A DNA stretch of 32,450 nt from Chlamydiota bacterium (GCA_027451825.1 DAIDHZ010000022.1:1-32450), one strand, 5' to 3'; numbered from the stretch's first letter, positions 19,656 to 27,655 are shown. The notes: generated from the letters alone by a model not told the origin. Numbers and translations: made by a program.

Positions 19656-22340
19656 ATGGAAAAAGAAAAACAAGAGATCCCAAAAACAATTGGACCGTAT
19701 TCAATCCTTCGAAGCATAGGCAGAGGAGGCATGGGAGAGGTCCTTCTTGCACATGACCCAATCTTTGATCGGAAGATTGCCATTAAAAGAATCCGTCCTG
19801 AGATGCAAGAAAAGCCGGTGATACGGGAACGCTTTTTAAGAGAAGCCAAAGTCGCAGGAAGACTCACGCACCCATCGATTGTCCCTATCTTTGCCATCCA
19901 TGATTCACCTCCCGATGTGTACTACACAATGTCTTTTGTCGAGGGAGAGACTTTACGAAGTCTTCTTTCCAAAGCAAGGGAGTTAGAAAAGCAAGGAAAA
20001 TTGATCGCCTATCTAGGAAGATCAATTCCTGGGCTTTCTCGTATTTTCATCCAAATCTGCGAAGCCTGCGCCTATGCTCATGCCAATGGAATCTTGCATC
20101 GCGATCTAAAACCGGAAAACATCATCATCGGGAAATATGGCGAAGTGATGATTTTAGATTGGGGGCTTGCTGCATTCATCAATCAACCACAAGATCAACT
20201 AGAAGACATTCCACCTGTAAGCCCAGGACTTACGCGCGCAGGGAAAATCATGGGAACGCTTCCCTACATGGCCCCGGAACTTCTTTTAGGGAAACCGGCA
20301 TCCGTACAAACAGATATCTATGCTCTCGGAGTCATCCTCTATCAAATCCTGACACTTCAAATCCCTTTTCAAAGAAAAAGCATCTCAGCAGCACGCAAGC
20401 AATTAAAAATCGAAGAACTCATAGACCCAATAGAAATGGCGCCTCATAGAGACATTCCGCATCAACTGGCTGCCATTGCCAAAAAGTGTTTACTTCGCTC
20501 TGAAAAAGAGAGATATCAAACAGTTGAGGATCTCATCTTAGATTTTAAAAAATACATTGAAGGACGCCCTGAGTGGACTCTTATGGCAGAGCCTCGCTTT
20601 GATCACAAAGAAGATTGGCAGCTCGAGGAAAATATTTTCTTAACTAAAAACACCGCCATCAGTAGATCGATCGACACCACCGAATGGGCAAGCATCAAAA
20701 TTTCTCAAAGAGCATTTGCCGATACCATCAAAATCGAAGCCTCCGTTCGCCTTCAAAAAGAGAGCCATGGAATCGGCTTTTTACTTTGCATTCCAAGCAT
20801 GCGCCAAAAACTTCACTTAGAAGAAGGCTACTCTGTTTGGTTTGGATCTGAAACGGATCCTCATACACTGCTTTTACGAGCCAATGTCCAGGTTTTAGAA
20901 GCAAAAAACACCTATCTCGCTCCCAATAAAACCTACAGAGTGCGCATTGAAAAAATCGAAGATCACTTAAAAATCTACATCGATGATGTTCTCAAATTAA
21001 GCTTTTTAAGCCATCTTCCTCTGGCCGGAACCCATATCGGATTTCTTTATAAAGATAATGATTTTTCCATCAAAGAGCTCAAAGTCTTTGGAGGCAGCTT
21101 AAATGCAATGGTTGGCTGTCTCACCATTCCAAATGCCTTTTTAGCAAGAGGGCTCTTTGATTTTGCGCTCCAAGAATATCGTCGCATCAGCCAAGCTTTT
21201 CCGGGAAGAACCGAAGGAAGAGAAGCTCTTTTTCGAGCGGGACTGACTCTTCTCGAAGAAGGGAAAAAAACAAAAGAAGAAAAATATTTTCACCTCAGCC
21301 TTAAAGAATTTGAAAAACTTTTCAGAACTCCGGGAGCTCCCTTAGAATATTTAGGCAAATCTCTTGTCTATGAAGCCATGTCTGACTCAGAAGAAGAGGC
21401 CAAATGCCTAGAGCTTGGGCTGCGCAAATTCCCAAAACATCCACTTCTTCCTGTTTTACAAGAGCATATCGTCTATCGCATGCATGAAAGCTCGCTCAAC
21501 AATCGAGAAACTGCCTATCGAATCATCCTTCTTGCCATTCGCCATCTTCCAAATCCCCTCGATCATTCCGATATCAAAGATCTTCTCGATAGCTTAGAAA
21601 AAAACTGGGAAGTCCTCCCCTTTATGGAAGAAAGTGAAAATCGCCTCATATCAATGGCCATTTCACTCAGTTTCTGGCTTGGAAAAGCATCCTCGATCAA
21701 TGAAATCATCTACAGTCTCGAAAAAGAAGAGCCCAAAAATGAAACACTTCTCGGCAACGCCTTTTTTGCACTCTACGAACTTGGCGTCGAAAAAATCCCC
21801 GAAACCTTCTCATTAACCGCCTCGGTAGATAAAGTATTTCTCCCCCTCACACAAGAGATCCCCGCCACTTTTACCAAAAGAGAAACCAGAGTCTTTCATT
21901 CGCTCATCAAACAAGCGCTTCAAAAGAAAGCTCTCAAAAATCTCCCATCTCTTTTCAAAAACTTACAAAAAGTAAAAATGAATCCACAAGATCGAATGAT
22001 TTTTGATTCTTTAGAAATCTGGTTCCATCTTCTCAACCAAAATACCAAAGAAGCCGAAAACATTTTCCGAAAATACCCATCATCCGCACTTTCTCAAGAA
22101 ACATCTCTTTTACATTTCCCTTTCGGAACCTGGCTCTTTATGGCAAAAGGCCCTAAATTTGCAAAAAGCCACTTTACCTCCATCATCGACACTCCATATC
22201 CTCCCACAACGGCCCTTCCAAGTCTTTTTCTTGCAGGAAGAATCGATGATCAAAAAGGATGGATCGAAAGAGCATTCTGGTGGGAAAAAAAAGAGCTCTT
22301 TAGACAACTTGAACTCTTTAAAAATGCGGTGAAACGATGA
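19656..22340 (+). CDS. pknD: PknD-type serine/threonine protein kinase
   Basis: An 894-residue Hanks-type kinase. The glycine loop GRGGMGEV is at 22-29, the lysine is K44 (AIKRI), the alpha-C Glu is about E63, the catalytic loop HRDLKPEN is at 148-155, and D168 stands in DWG rather than DFG. The activation segment ends in MGTLPYMAPELL. All catalytic residues are present. After the kinase domain (about 12-310) comes a concanavalin/LamG-like beta domain (about 340-480, including LKIYIDDVLKLSFLSHLPLA), then a helical repeat region resembling TPR up to the end. I see no TM segment, unlike mycobacterial PknD. Length and organisation match chlamydial PknD. It follows the SNF2 gene by 58 nt and overlaps the NUDIX gene by 4 nt. 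Confidence 0.9.
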   Translation: MEKEKQEIPKTIGPYSILRSIGRGGMGEVLLAHDPIFDRKIAIKRIRPEMQEKPVIRERFLREAKVAGRLTHPSIVPIFAIHDSPPDVYYTMSFVEGETLRSLLSKARELEKQGKLIAYLGRSIPGLSRIFIQICEACAYAHANGILHRDLKPENIIIGKYGEVMILDWGLAAFINQPQDQLEDIPPVSPGLTRAGKIMGTLPYMAPELLLGKPASVQTDIYALGVILYQILTLQIPFQRKSISAARKQLKIEELIDPIEMAPHRDIPHQLAAIAKKCLLRSEKERYQTVEDLILDFKKYIEGRPEWTLMAEPRFDHKEDWQLEENIFLTKNTAISRSIDTTEWASIKISQRAFADTIKIEASVRLQKESHGIGFLLCIPSMRQKLHLEEGYSVWFGSETDPHTLLLRANVQVLEAKNTYLAPNKTYRVRIEKIEDHLKIYIDDVLKLSFLSHLPLAGTHIGFLYKDNDFSIKELKVFGGSLNAMVGCLTIPNAFLARGLFDFALQEYRRISQAFPGRTEGREALFRAGLTLLEEGKKTKEEKYFHLSLKEFEKLFRTPGAPLEYLGKSLVYEAMSDSEEEAKCLELGLRKFPKHPLLPVLQEHIVYRMHESSLNNRETAYRIILLAIRHLPNPLDHSDIKDLLDSLEKNWEVLPFMEESENRLISMAISLSFWLGKASSINEIIYSLEKEEPKNETLLGNAFFALYELGVEKIPETFSLTASVDKVFLPLTQEIPATFTKRETRVFHSLIKQALQKKALKNLPSLFKNLQKVKMNPQDRMIFDSLEIWFHLLNQNTKEAENIFRKYPSSALSQETSLLHFPFGTWLFMAKGPKFAKSHFTSIIDTPYPPTTALPSLFLAGRIDDQKGWIERAFWWEKKELFRQLELFKNAVKR

Positions 22341-22873
22341 AGCCAACCATTCTCTCATCTCGCATCGCATACGAAGGATTCTTTCAAGTCAAAGAAGACA
22401 CACTTCGTCAAAACAACATCACAAGAGCGCACGCTTCTCTCATTCTTCCTGCCGATGCTGCTGTCATTCTTGCCAAAACGAAAGACGATCTTTACATTCT
22501 CAACTATGAATACCGACATCCAACGGGACAATTTCTTCTCGGATGTCCTGGAGGACTCTTTGAACCCAATGAAGATCCCCTAGAAGCTGCCAAACGAGAA
22601 CTTCTTGAAGAAACAGGCTATACATCCAACAAGTTCCACCTCATGGGATCAGCCTACCCATGCCCGGGTATCTGCAACCAAAAGATCTACTATTTCCTGG
22701 CCCTCAATGCAACCTACCAACAACCACCCACGCTCGATCCCGGCGAAATCATCGAAACCCAATTCAAAACACACAATGAGCTCATCTCATGCATCCAAAC
22801 AGCACCCAACATCGATGCCATCCTCTGCACAGCCCTGCTCTATCAAGAACTTTTCACACAAAAAAGAACATGA
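22337..22873 (+). CDS. NUDIX hydrolase, ADP-ribose pyrophosphatase-like
   Basis: A 178-residue protein with a complete Nudix box from G73 to Y95: G73, E79, R87-E88, E91-E92, G94, the metal-binding helix. The preceding YEYRHPTGQFLLGCPGG matches the ADP-ribose pyrophosphatase (NudF-like) subgroup, where an arginine and a 'Q.R.P....LE.P.G' segment bind the substrate, but here the R-x-P is changed to R-H-P. Nucleotide-sugar hydrolysis is therefore likely, with the exact substrate uncertain. It is coupled to pknD through an ATGA overlap. The stop codon lies within the hairpin at 22870-22909. Confidence 0.88.
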   Translation: MKPTILSSRIAYEGFFQVKEDTLRQNNITRAHASLILPADAAVILAKTKDDLYILNYEYRHPTGQFLLGCPGGLFEPNEDPLEAAKRELLEETGYTSNKFHLMGSAYPCPGICNQKIYYFLALNATYQQPPTLDPGEIIETQFKTHNELISCIQTAPNIDAILCTALLYQELFTQKRT

Positions 22874-22909
22874 AAGCACATGGATTCATCCCAATCCATA
22901 GTGCTTCAT
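22860..22909 (-). terminator. Intrinsic terminator for the 22993-24042 gene
   Basis: On the minus strand a 15-pair interrupted stem (ATGAA, GCAC and TGGATT blocks paired with 22893-22909) is followed by GTTCTTTTTTG. It lies about 85 nt behind the stop codon of the minus-strand gene. On the plus strand the same hairpin includes the NUDIX stop codon but has no T-run behind it, so termination is expected mainly in one direction. Confidence 0.6.
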
Positions 22910-22992
22910 GTTGTAAGTAAATATAAGAGCATTCATTAGGAAACTAAATCTATCACATCGAACCCTTCAAATCAGAAAAATTCAATGAAGCT

Positions 22993-24042
22993 TCACTTTC
23001 CCTCTGTTTCAGGCATCTCCGGCGGTATGAGGGTAGAAATATCAATGCGTCGTCCTGTTTCACTAAATCCATCTGAGCATAAGTAGAAGTCTAGATTAAA
23101 TGATCTTGTTTCATTTTGCCATTCACCCCACAAAGTACATACATGGTCATATTCCTTTCCGCTCAAACCATACATCTTTTTTAATTCTTCTATAACTTCA
23201 AATTTAACATCTATTATCAGCTGCAAATGCTGTTTCTTGTTCCCAGCCGCTTCATTCTGTTTTTGTAATTTCTCAAGAGTCTGACTAAACATTCTTCTAA
23301 TATTTTTTCTCATATCGTCGGAAAAAAAGTTAGTTTTCCTATTCAGACACAAAAGATCACGCAAATCATTTTCACTAATTGCATGCCCCATATTCGTTAA
23401 CATTTCTTGCATCCTTATTATTATAGCAGATATTTCTAACCCTGCTGAGTCGACCATCAATTCTCTATAAATGGATTTTATACTGCTATTGATCGTTTGA
23501 GTATCTTTATTAACAATAGCTTGTAACAAGGCCAGCTCTTCTCTTGAAATGTCTTGTTCATGATTCTGCAAAACTTGCTCTAGAACTCTGAATTTCACAA
23601 GAGATTTATCACTTTCCATCATGTTCTCTTCTGAGTACAATAAAGAATACTTAAAATTCTCTTCTTGAGATTCAGATGTCTTGCGCAATTCCTCAGATAA
23701 GTTTGACCAAAATTGACTATCCTTCTTGCGATGAATGTCAAAACCAACTGGTCGTGAAGAAAAAGTAGCCTTAGTATTAGCCTTAGTATTAGCATTAGTA
23801 TTAGTATCGGTAGACGAACGAATTGCTAAACCAAAAACAGGATTAGCTGCAAATAATCCATTTAAAGCCAATCCTGCAGCTCCTACACACAAAACTTTCC
23901 CTATAAAAGAACAATGAGCCTGACTAAACTGTGATAAAAATCCTCCAGCCGCTCCCATACATCCTGCAACATTCATCTGTGCCGTTTTAGCAGCCTGTGG
24001 ATTAAATCCATCTGGAAAGAATCCCTTAACTAAAGAAACCAT
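22993..24042 (-). CDS. Orphan protein with hydrophobic N-terminal domain, candidate effector
   Basis: A 349-residue protein of no recognised family. The N-terminus (about 20-75) is hydrophobic and glycine/alanine-rich, with a weak segment at 24-37 and a strong one at 46-73. A Thr/Asn-rich repeat (TNTNANTKANTKAT, about 80-93) is encoded by a 6-nt-based DNA repeat. The rest is charged and helical. Residues about 21-64 align with the N-terminus of the next gene upstream (pattern Q-M-x3-A-x3-G-A-A...K-x-L-x-V-x3-G-L-x2-N), so the pair shares an N-terminal domain on unrelated tails. AGAGG is well placed before the ATG. AT-rich flanking DNA and the lack of known neighbours suggest a lineage-specific secreted or inclusion-membrane protein (inference). 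Confidence 0.65.
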   Translation of the reverse strand: MVSLVKGFFPDGFNPQAAKTAQMNVAGCMGAAGGFLSQFSQAHCSFIGKVLCVGAAGLALNGLFAANPVFGLAIRSSTDTNTNANTKANTKATFSSRPVGFDIHRKKDSQFWSNLSEELRKTSESQEENFKYSLLYSEENMMESDKSLVKFRVLEQVLQNHEQDISREELALLQAIVNKDTQTINSSIKSIYRELMVDSAGLEISAIIIRMQEMLTNMGHAISENDLRDLLCLNRKTNFFSDDMRKNIRRMFSQTLEKLQKQNEAAGNKKQHLQLIIDVKFEVIEELKKMYGLSGKEYDHVCTLWGEWQNETRSFNLDFYLCSDGFSETGRRIDISTLIPPEMPETEGK

Positions 24043-24139
24043 AAAAACCTCTATTTTTTATTATATTAAATTAATAACATAATTATACAAAATTAAAATC
24101 AACAATTCAAAACAAATGAATTATTATATAGCAAACCAA

Positions 24140-24634
24140 CTATTTACGACTCGCTTGTTCACGAGCAACATCCCACCCGCTCAAACAAGCCCGATCTATC
24201 GTTATTCCAAAACAACGCTCAACCTCTTGTATCGCCATAGTTCGATAGAGTGCCCTGCCGCAATCATTAGTAGGGGGGTCTTCTAAATTGAGACGATCCA
24301 ACTCTTCTGACAATCTTTGATGAATCTGACTATCTGATACACCCCTGGTTGATGCTGTCCTACTTCCCGAAGATGTCGCACCAGTTAATGCTAAAGAACC
24401 ACTCAAATAAGAAAAGAGACAATTTTGAAAAAAACTCCGATTCGCCATAAGTCCCAAAGAAGCTACATATAAACCTTTTTTCAATAGATCAACTCTTCCC
24501 CCTTGCGCATAAGCACCACGAAACTCTGTCAGAGCAATCGCAGCAGCTCCAATTCCTAACGCCGCTATCATTTGCTTGCTTCGAGAACTCTCTACATCAT
24601 GACCAAAACAACGTTGTCTTATAAAAGTAATCAT
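24140..24634 (-). CDS. Orphan small protein with hydrophobic N-terminal domain, related to its neighbour
   Basis: A 164-residue protein of no known family. Hydrophobic stretches are at about 22-36, 54-64 and 70-84, followed by a Ser/Thr/Gly-rich linker (ATSSGSRTASTRG) and a short charged C-terminal part. Residues about 20-70 correspond to the N-terminal domain of the 22993-24042 protein. A weak AAGAG stands before the ATG. The 97 nt separating the two genes are very AT-rich and may contain a separate promoter. The layout suggests duplication of a host-interaction gene with rapid divergence of the tails. Confidence 0.6.
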   Translation of the reverse strand: MITFIRQRCFGHDVESSRSKQMIAALGIGAAAIALTEFRGAYAQGGRVDLLKKGLYVASLGLMANRSFFQNCLFSYLSGSLALTGATSSGSRTASTRGVSDSQIHQRLSEELDRLNLEDPPTNDCGRALYRTMAIQEVERCFGITIDRACLSGWDVAREQASRK

Positions 24635-24794
24635 ATTAAACTCTTTTTATATTTAATAAAATTGTAACACGAGAAATAAAATAAAACAAAAATAAACAAA
24701 ATTTCAATTATTTAAAAAATAATAACCACATACAAAAAGAAAAAAACAATATTTAATACCAACTTTCAGCCTCAAATGATACAATTCAAATCCA

Positions 24795-24814
24795 TCAAAC
24801 GACAGTCCGTTTGA
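24795..24814. promoter_or_regulatory. Short inverted repeat upstream of the metallophosphoesterase gene
   Basis: TCAAACG (24795-24801) and CGTTTGA (24808-24814) are perfect complements around 6 nt, 20 nt before the start codon. It may be an operator or leader hairpin. The TTGACA that overlaps it is only 7 nt from the next TATAGA and cannot form a standard promoter with it. Confidence 0.3.
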
Positions 24815-24834
24815 CAAAGATTTTATAGAAAACA

Positions 24835-25842
24835 ATGAAACCTTTTCGCATTGCGCAACTTTCCGATTTTCACTTCACAAAAGTCACATGGAATCCTTTC
24901 AAACTGTTTCCTAAAAGATTTTTTGGACAACTCAATTGGGTTTTTTCAAGAAATAAAAATTTTAATTTTCATTCACTCAACGAACTTCCTGATCTTTTCA
25001 CTTCTTTAGAAGTAGATCTTGTTCTTTTTGGAGGCGACTTCACCACTTCGTCTTTACATCAAGAATTTATTTTAGCCAAAAAATTTGTTGAACGATTTAA
25101 GCAACCTTGGATTGCAATTCCCGGCAACCATGACCACTACACGAAAAGAAGCTTTCTTCAAAAAAGATACTATCAATATTTTGAAAACAAAAATGCCGCC
25201 TTCTACTCTCTTCAAAAAGATGGACTCGAAGCTCATAAAATCGCCCCTTTTTGGTGGCTCATTGCACTCGACACCACTCATGCTACAAGAATTTCTTCAT
25301 CTCAAGGTTTTTTCTCTGAAAGACAAGAAAAAATTTTAAGTGAAATTTTAAATGCGATCCCCCAAAGCGACTCAATCATTCTTTTCAATCACTATCCCTT
25401 TTTCCAACATGGATCTCCAAAACACACCCTCATGAGAGGAGATGCTCTCGAAAAGCTCATCAAAGAGCACTCAAATATTTCTTTATACCTTCACGGGCAC
25501 ACGCACCAACACATCATTGCAGATCTTCAAAAAAGCAATCTGCCGATGATCCTCGACGGGGGAAGCTGCTCTCAAGGCAGCTGGAATCTCATCGATCTAG
25601 TATCTGATTGTAAAAATTCGCAAACATATTTGCGCCCAGATTTGCTTGCTGAGCACAGTGCGGAGCGCGCCGGCAACTTGCATCAAGTTGTTCAGCGAGA
25701 GCACGATCAGGGAGATAAAGATGGGCCAAATATGTCCGCGGATTTTTACAATCAGACACTAACTCAAAAAGGCTGCACAATCACTGCCTACAAAAATACA
25801 ACCCCTGTACGAAAAGAGGATTATCCATGGACGAGAAAATAG
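24835..25842 (+). CDS. Calcineurin-like metallophosphoesterase carrying an in-frame palindromic insert
   Basis: A 335-residue protein of the Icc/YkuE-like phosphoesterase group. Metal ligands are all visible: D11-x-H13, D68 in FGGD, N98-H99-D100 in GNHD, H186 in NHYPF, and H220 and H222 in LHGHTHQH. The substrate cannot be told; cyclic-nucleotide and UDP-diacylglucosamine phosphoesterases share the fold. The oddity is the C-terminus. Residues 256-309 are encoded by a palindromic element (25598-25761) that interrupts the last beta hairpin. Without it, SWNLIDL would join TQKGCTITAYKN directly, a normal end for this family. All catalytic residues precede the insert, so activity may persist. The stop overlaps the next gene by 16 nt. 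Confidence 0.85.
   Translation: MKPFRIAQLSDFHFTKVTWNPFKLFPKRFFGQLNWVFSRNKNFNFHSLNELPDLFTSLEVDLVLFGGDFTTSSLHQEFILAKKFVERFKQPWIAIPGNHDHYTKRSFLQKRYYQYFENKNAAFYSLQKDGLEAHKIAPFWWLIALDTTHATRISSSQGFFSERQEKILSEILNAIPQSDSIILFNHYPFFQHGSPKHTLMRGDALEKLIKEHSNISLYLHGHTHQHIIADLQKSNLPMILDGGSCSQGSWNLIDLVSDCKNSQTYLRPDLLAEHSAERAGNLHQVVQREHDQGDKDGPNMSADFYNQTLTQKGCTITAYKNTTPVRKEDYPWTRK
25598..25761. repeat. Palindromic element inserted in frame within a coding gene
   Basis: Terminal arms of about 38-40 nt, 25598 onward and 25761 backward, are inverted copies with about five mismatches (TCTGATTGTAAAAAT on one side, ATTTTTACAATCAGA on the other). Inner GCTGAGCA pairs with TGTTCAGC, and the apex is CAACTTG-CAT-CAAGTTG (25674-25690). 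A CTA triplet stands at both borders (25597-25599 and 25759-25761); the repeat unit between them is 162 nt, exactly 54 codons. Both the sense frame and the antisense frame are free of stops. A diverged relative is at 1-123. Confidence 0.85.
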
Positions 25843-26291
25843 AAGAACCTTGGTTTCAAGAAGGACTCAAATTCAAATGCACAGGATGCGGCAAATGCTG
25901 CACAGGATCTCCCGGATATGTCTTTCTTTCCAATCGCGATTTAGAAACGCTAGCTGATCACTTTCAATGCTCGGCTGAAGAATTCGCCAAACAATACACC
26001 CGTCTTGTGAACGGACAGCTTGCTCTTTTAGATCGACCCGGATCCTATGACTGCATCTTCCTTCAAGACAAAAAATGCGCAGTCTATGAAGATAGACCCA
26101 TTCAATGTAAAACATTCCCCTGGTGGGTCTACAATTTAAAAGGACCCGAAGAATGGAAAGAAGCTGGAGAGCATTGCGAAGGAATCAATCACCCGGACGC
26201 CCCCACAATCCCATCAATCCACATCCAGTCAGAATGTCTAACCTACCTCGATAATCTTCTCGACCAAAACTTCCAAAATGACGAATCGTAA
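25827..26291 (+). CDS. YkgJ-family cysteine-cluster protein
   Basis: A 154-residue protein of the CxxCxxxCC family (UPF0153), thought to bind zinc or an iron-sulfur cluster. The first cluster is C18-x2-C21-x2-C24-C25 in KCTGCGKCC, followed by the family's G-x(V/I)-F-L-x3-D segment. Later ligands are in CIFLQDKKCAVYEDRPIQC and the conserved TFPWW. Its biochemical role is unknown; family members often neighbour varied metabolic genes. It starts 16 nt before the end of the metallophosphoesterase gene and is thus co-transcribed with it. Confidence 0.88.
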   Translation: MDEKIEEPWFQEGLKFKCTGCGKCCTGSPGYVFLSNRDLETLADHFQCSAEEFAKQYTRLVNGQLALLDRPGSYDCIFLQDKKCAVYEDRPIQCKTFPWWVYNLKGPEEWKEAGEHCEGINHPDAPTIPSIHIQSECLTYLDNLLDQNFQNDES

Positions 26292-26313
26292 AAAATCCCA
26301 CAAAATTCTTCAA

Positions 26314-26341
26314 TTGACAAATCGAAAGCAATTGCTATAGA
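26314..26341 (+). promoter_or_regulatory. Promoter of tRNA-His
   Basis: A perfect TTGACA (26314-26319), a 16-nt spacer and TATAGA (26336-26341). Transcription would start about 10 nt before the tRNA. Confidence 0.75.
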
Positions 26342-26358
26342 ATTTCGATCTTCTTTTT

Positions 26359-26433
26359 GGCGATCGTAGCTCAGCTGGTTAGAGCATCGGATTGTGGATC
26401 CGAGTGTCGCGGGTTCGAACCCCGTCGATCGCC
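26359..26433 (+). tRNA. tRNA-His (anticodon GTG)
   Basis: A cloverleaf with the extra 5' G (G-1) opposite C73 that marks tRNA-His. The acceptor stem is GCGATCG/CGATCGC, the D-arm is GCTC..GAGC, the anticodon stem is TCGGA/TCCGA with GTG at 26394-26396, and the T-arm has GGTTCGAAC. The complete CCA is not encoded. It has its own strong promoter upstream. Confidence 0.96.
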
Positions 26434-26512
26434 CATCTTTTCCAATTCAATAAAAAAGAATATCTCACGAACAAACAACACTCCAGATGAAATACCAAAA
26501 TAGTGACTGCTC

Positions 26513-26531
26513 CCTCGCCTAAAGGCGAAGG
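26513..26531. repeat. Right-end hairpin of the IS605-type element
   Basis: CCT-CGCC pairs with GGCG-A-AGG around TAAA. The tnpB stop codon (complement of 26519-26521) lies at the stem-loop boundary, so the 3' end of tnpB is part of the structured right end, as expected if it also encodes the guide-RNA scaffold. Confidence 0.65.
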
Positions 26532-27637
26532 CTTCTAGGGATTACTCCCAGGCCATCCAATCCGAGGGCCAAAATATTTTGCGCTGCGTTGAAATCCCTA
26601 TGAGCTGTATATTCACATTGAGAACATCTATGTTCTCTTTCCGTTAGCTTTTTTGGCTCTAAGTTCCCACAGTGTGAGCATCTTTGGCTTGTGTAAGCAG
26701 GATTCACCACTCCCAACTTCCTACCAGCTTCTGCCGCTTTGTAGGTAAGGAATTGACGAAATTGATTCCAACTTGCATCCGCTATGCTTTTCGCAAGAAA
26801 TCCTTTCATCATATTTTTGATGTTTAGATCTTCTATGCAAATATATTGATATTGATCGACGATTTTTTTTGTTTCTTTGTGGCAAAAATCTTTTCTTTGA
26901 TTTTTGATCCTTTCATGTATTTTGGCGACGACTTTCCCTGCTTTGCGACGCTCTTTAGTGCCTTTTTCTAATTTACTTAATTTACGCTGCGCTTTAGCTA
27001 GAGCTTTCTCTTCTTTTTTGAAAAATCGAGGGTTTTCAATTTTTCTTCCATTCGAAAAAGTAGCAAAGGATTCTATGCCAACATCCACTGCTATCGCTTC
27101 CATCTTTGGCTCCGAGAGAGATACCCTCACTTCACAAGACAGAAAAATATCCCAATCTCCTGATGCCGTCTTTTTGATCGTGCACGTTTTGATTTCCCCT
27201 TCAATAGGGCGATGCATCTTAATACGCACTTTACCAATTTTAGAGAGCTCAATTTCTTTACTGAGTAGAGTAAAACCACTCTGAGGATAGCAAAAACTAT
27301 CGTAACGATGCATTCCGCGGAATCTCGGAAAGCCTGGTTTTTCTCCCGCTTTACATCTACGAAAAAAGGACTGAAACGCTTTATCCAAACGATCGACAAT
27401 GTTTTGTAATACTTGCGAGTGTATTTTTTTAAGAGATGGCCTTTCCTCTTTTAGCAAAGGCAAAAACATGAGTTGCTGATATTTCGAAAGCGAAATATTC
27501 AATTCTTCGTAGGATAACTTTCTTTGCGAAAGCAATTCATTATACAACCATCGACACTCATCCAATTGCTCTTGCAACAATTTTGCTTGGGCTTTTGCAG
27601 GACGCAATCTGAATTGAAATGTCTTTCGAACAAACAT
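26519..27637 (-). CDS. tnpB: TnpB (IS605 OrfB), RNA-guided nuclease
   Basis: A 372-residue TnpB. The N-terminal helix-turn-helix region starts with RKTFQFRLRPAKAQAKLL. The RuvC-like nuclease has all three acidic residues: D185 (AVDVGIESFATFSNG), E269 (CIEDLNIKNM) and D348 (HRDFNAAQNI). The zinc ribbon has C320, C323, C338 and C341. TnpB proteins are guided by an RNA from the element's right end and cut double-stranded DNA next to a short TAM; they are the ancestors of Cas12. The frame is complete with no decay, in contrast to the neighbouring tnpA remnant, which suggests selection or a recent loss of tnpA. No ribosome binding site stands before the ATG. Confidence 0.93.
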   Translation of the reverse strand: MFVRKTFQFRLRPAKAQAKLLQEQLDECRWLYNELLSQRKLSYEELNISLSKYQQLMFLPLLKEERPSLKKIHSQVLQNIVDRLDKAFQSFFRRCKAGEKPGFPRFRGMHRYDSFCYPQSGFTLLSKEIELSKIGKVRIKMHRPIEGEIKTCTIKKTASGDWDIFLSCEVRVSLSEPKMEAIAVDVGIESFATFSNGRKIENPRFFKKEEKALAKAQRKLSKLEKGTKERRKAGKVVAKIHERIKNQRKDFCHKETKKIVDQYQYICIEDLNIKNMMKGFLAKSIADASWNQFRQFLTYKAAEAGRKLGVVNPAYTSQRCSHCGNLEPKKLTEREHRCSQCEYTAHRDFNAAQNILALGLDGLGVIPRSLRL

Positions 27638-27655
27638 GTAAACATGTTATGTTTG

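Noticed and set aside
22870..22909. Terminator for the plus-strand pknD-NUDIX operon
   Set aside because: The hairpin contains the NUDIX stop codon and has no T-run on the plus strand; the T-run is on the other side, for the minus-strand gene.
24811..24829. TTGACA and TATAGA before the metallophosphoesterase gene as a promoter
   Set aside because: The spacer is only 7 nt, too short for a sigma70-type promoter.
25589..25780. Antisense 63-codon open frame in the metallophosphoesterase gene
   Set aside because: It is explained by the palindromic element being open on both strands; no start signal is present.
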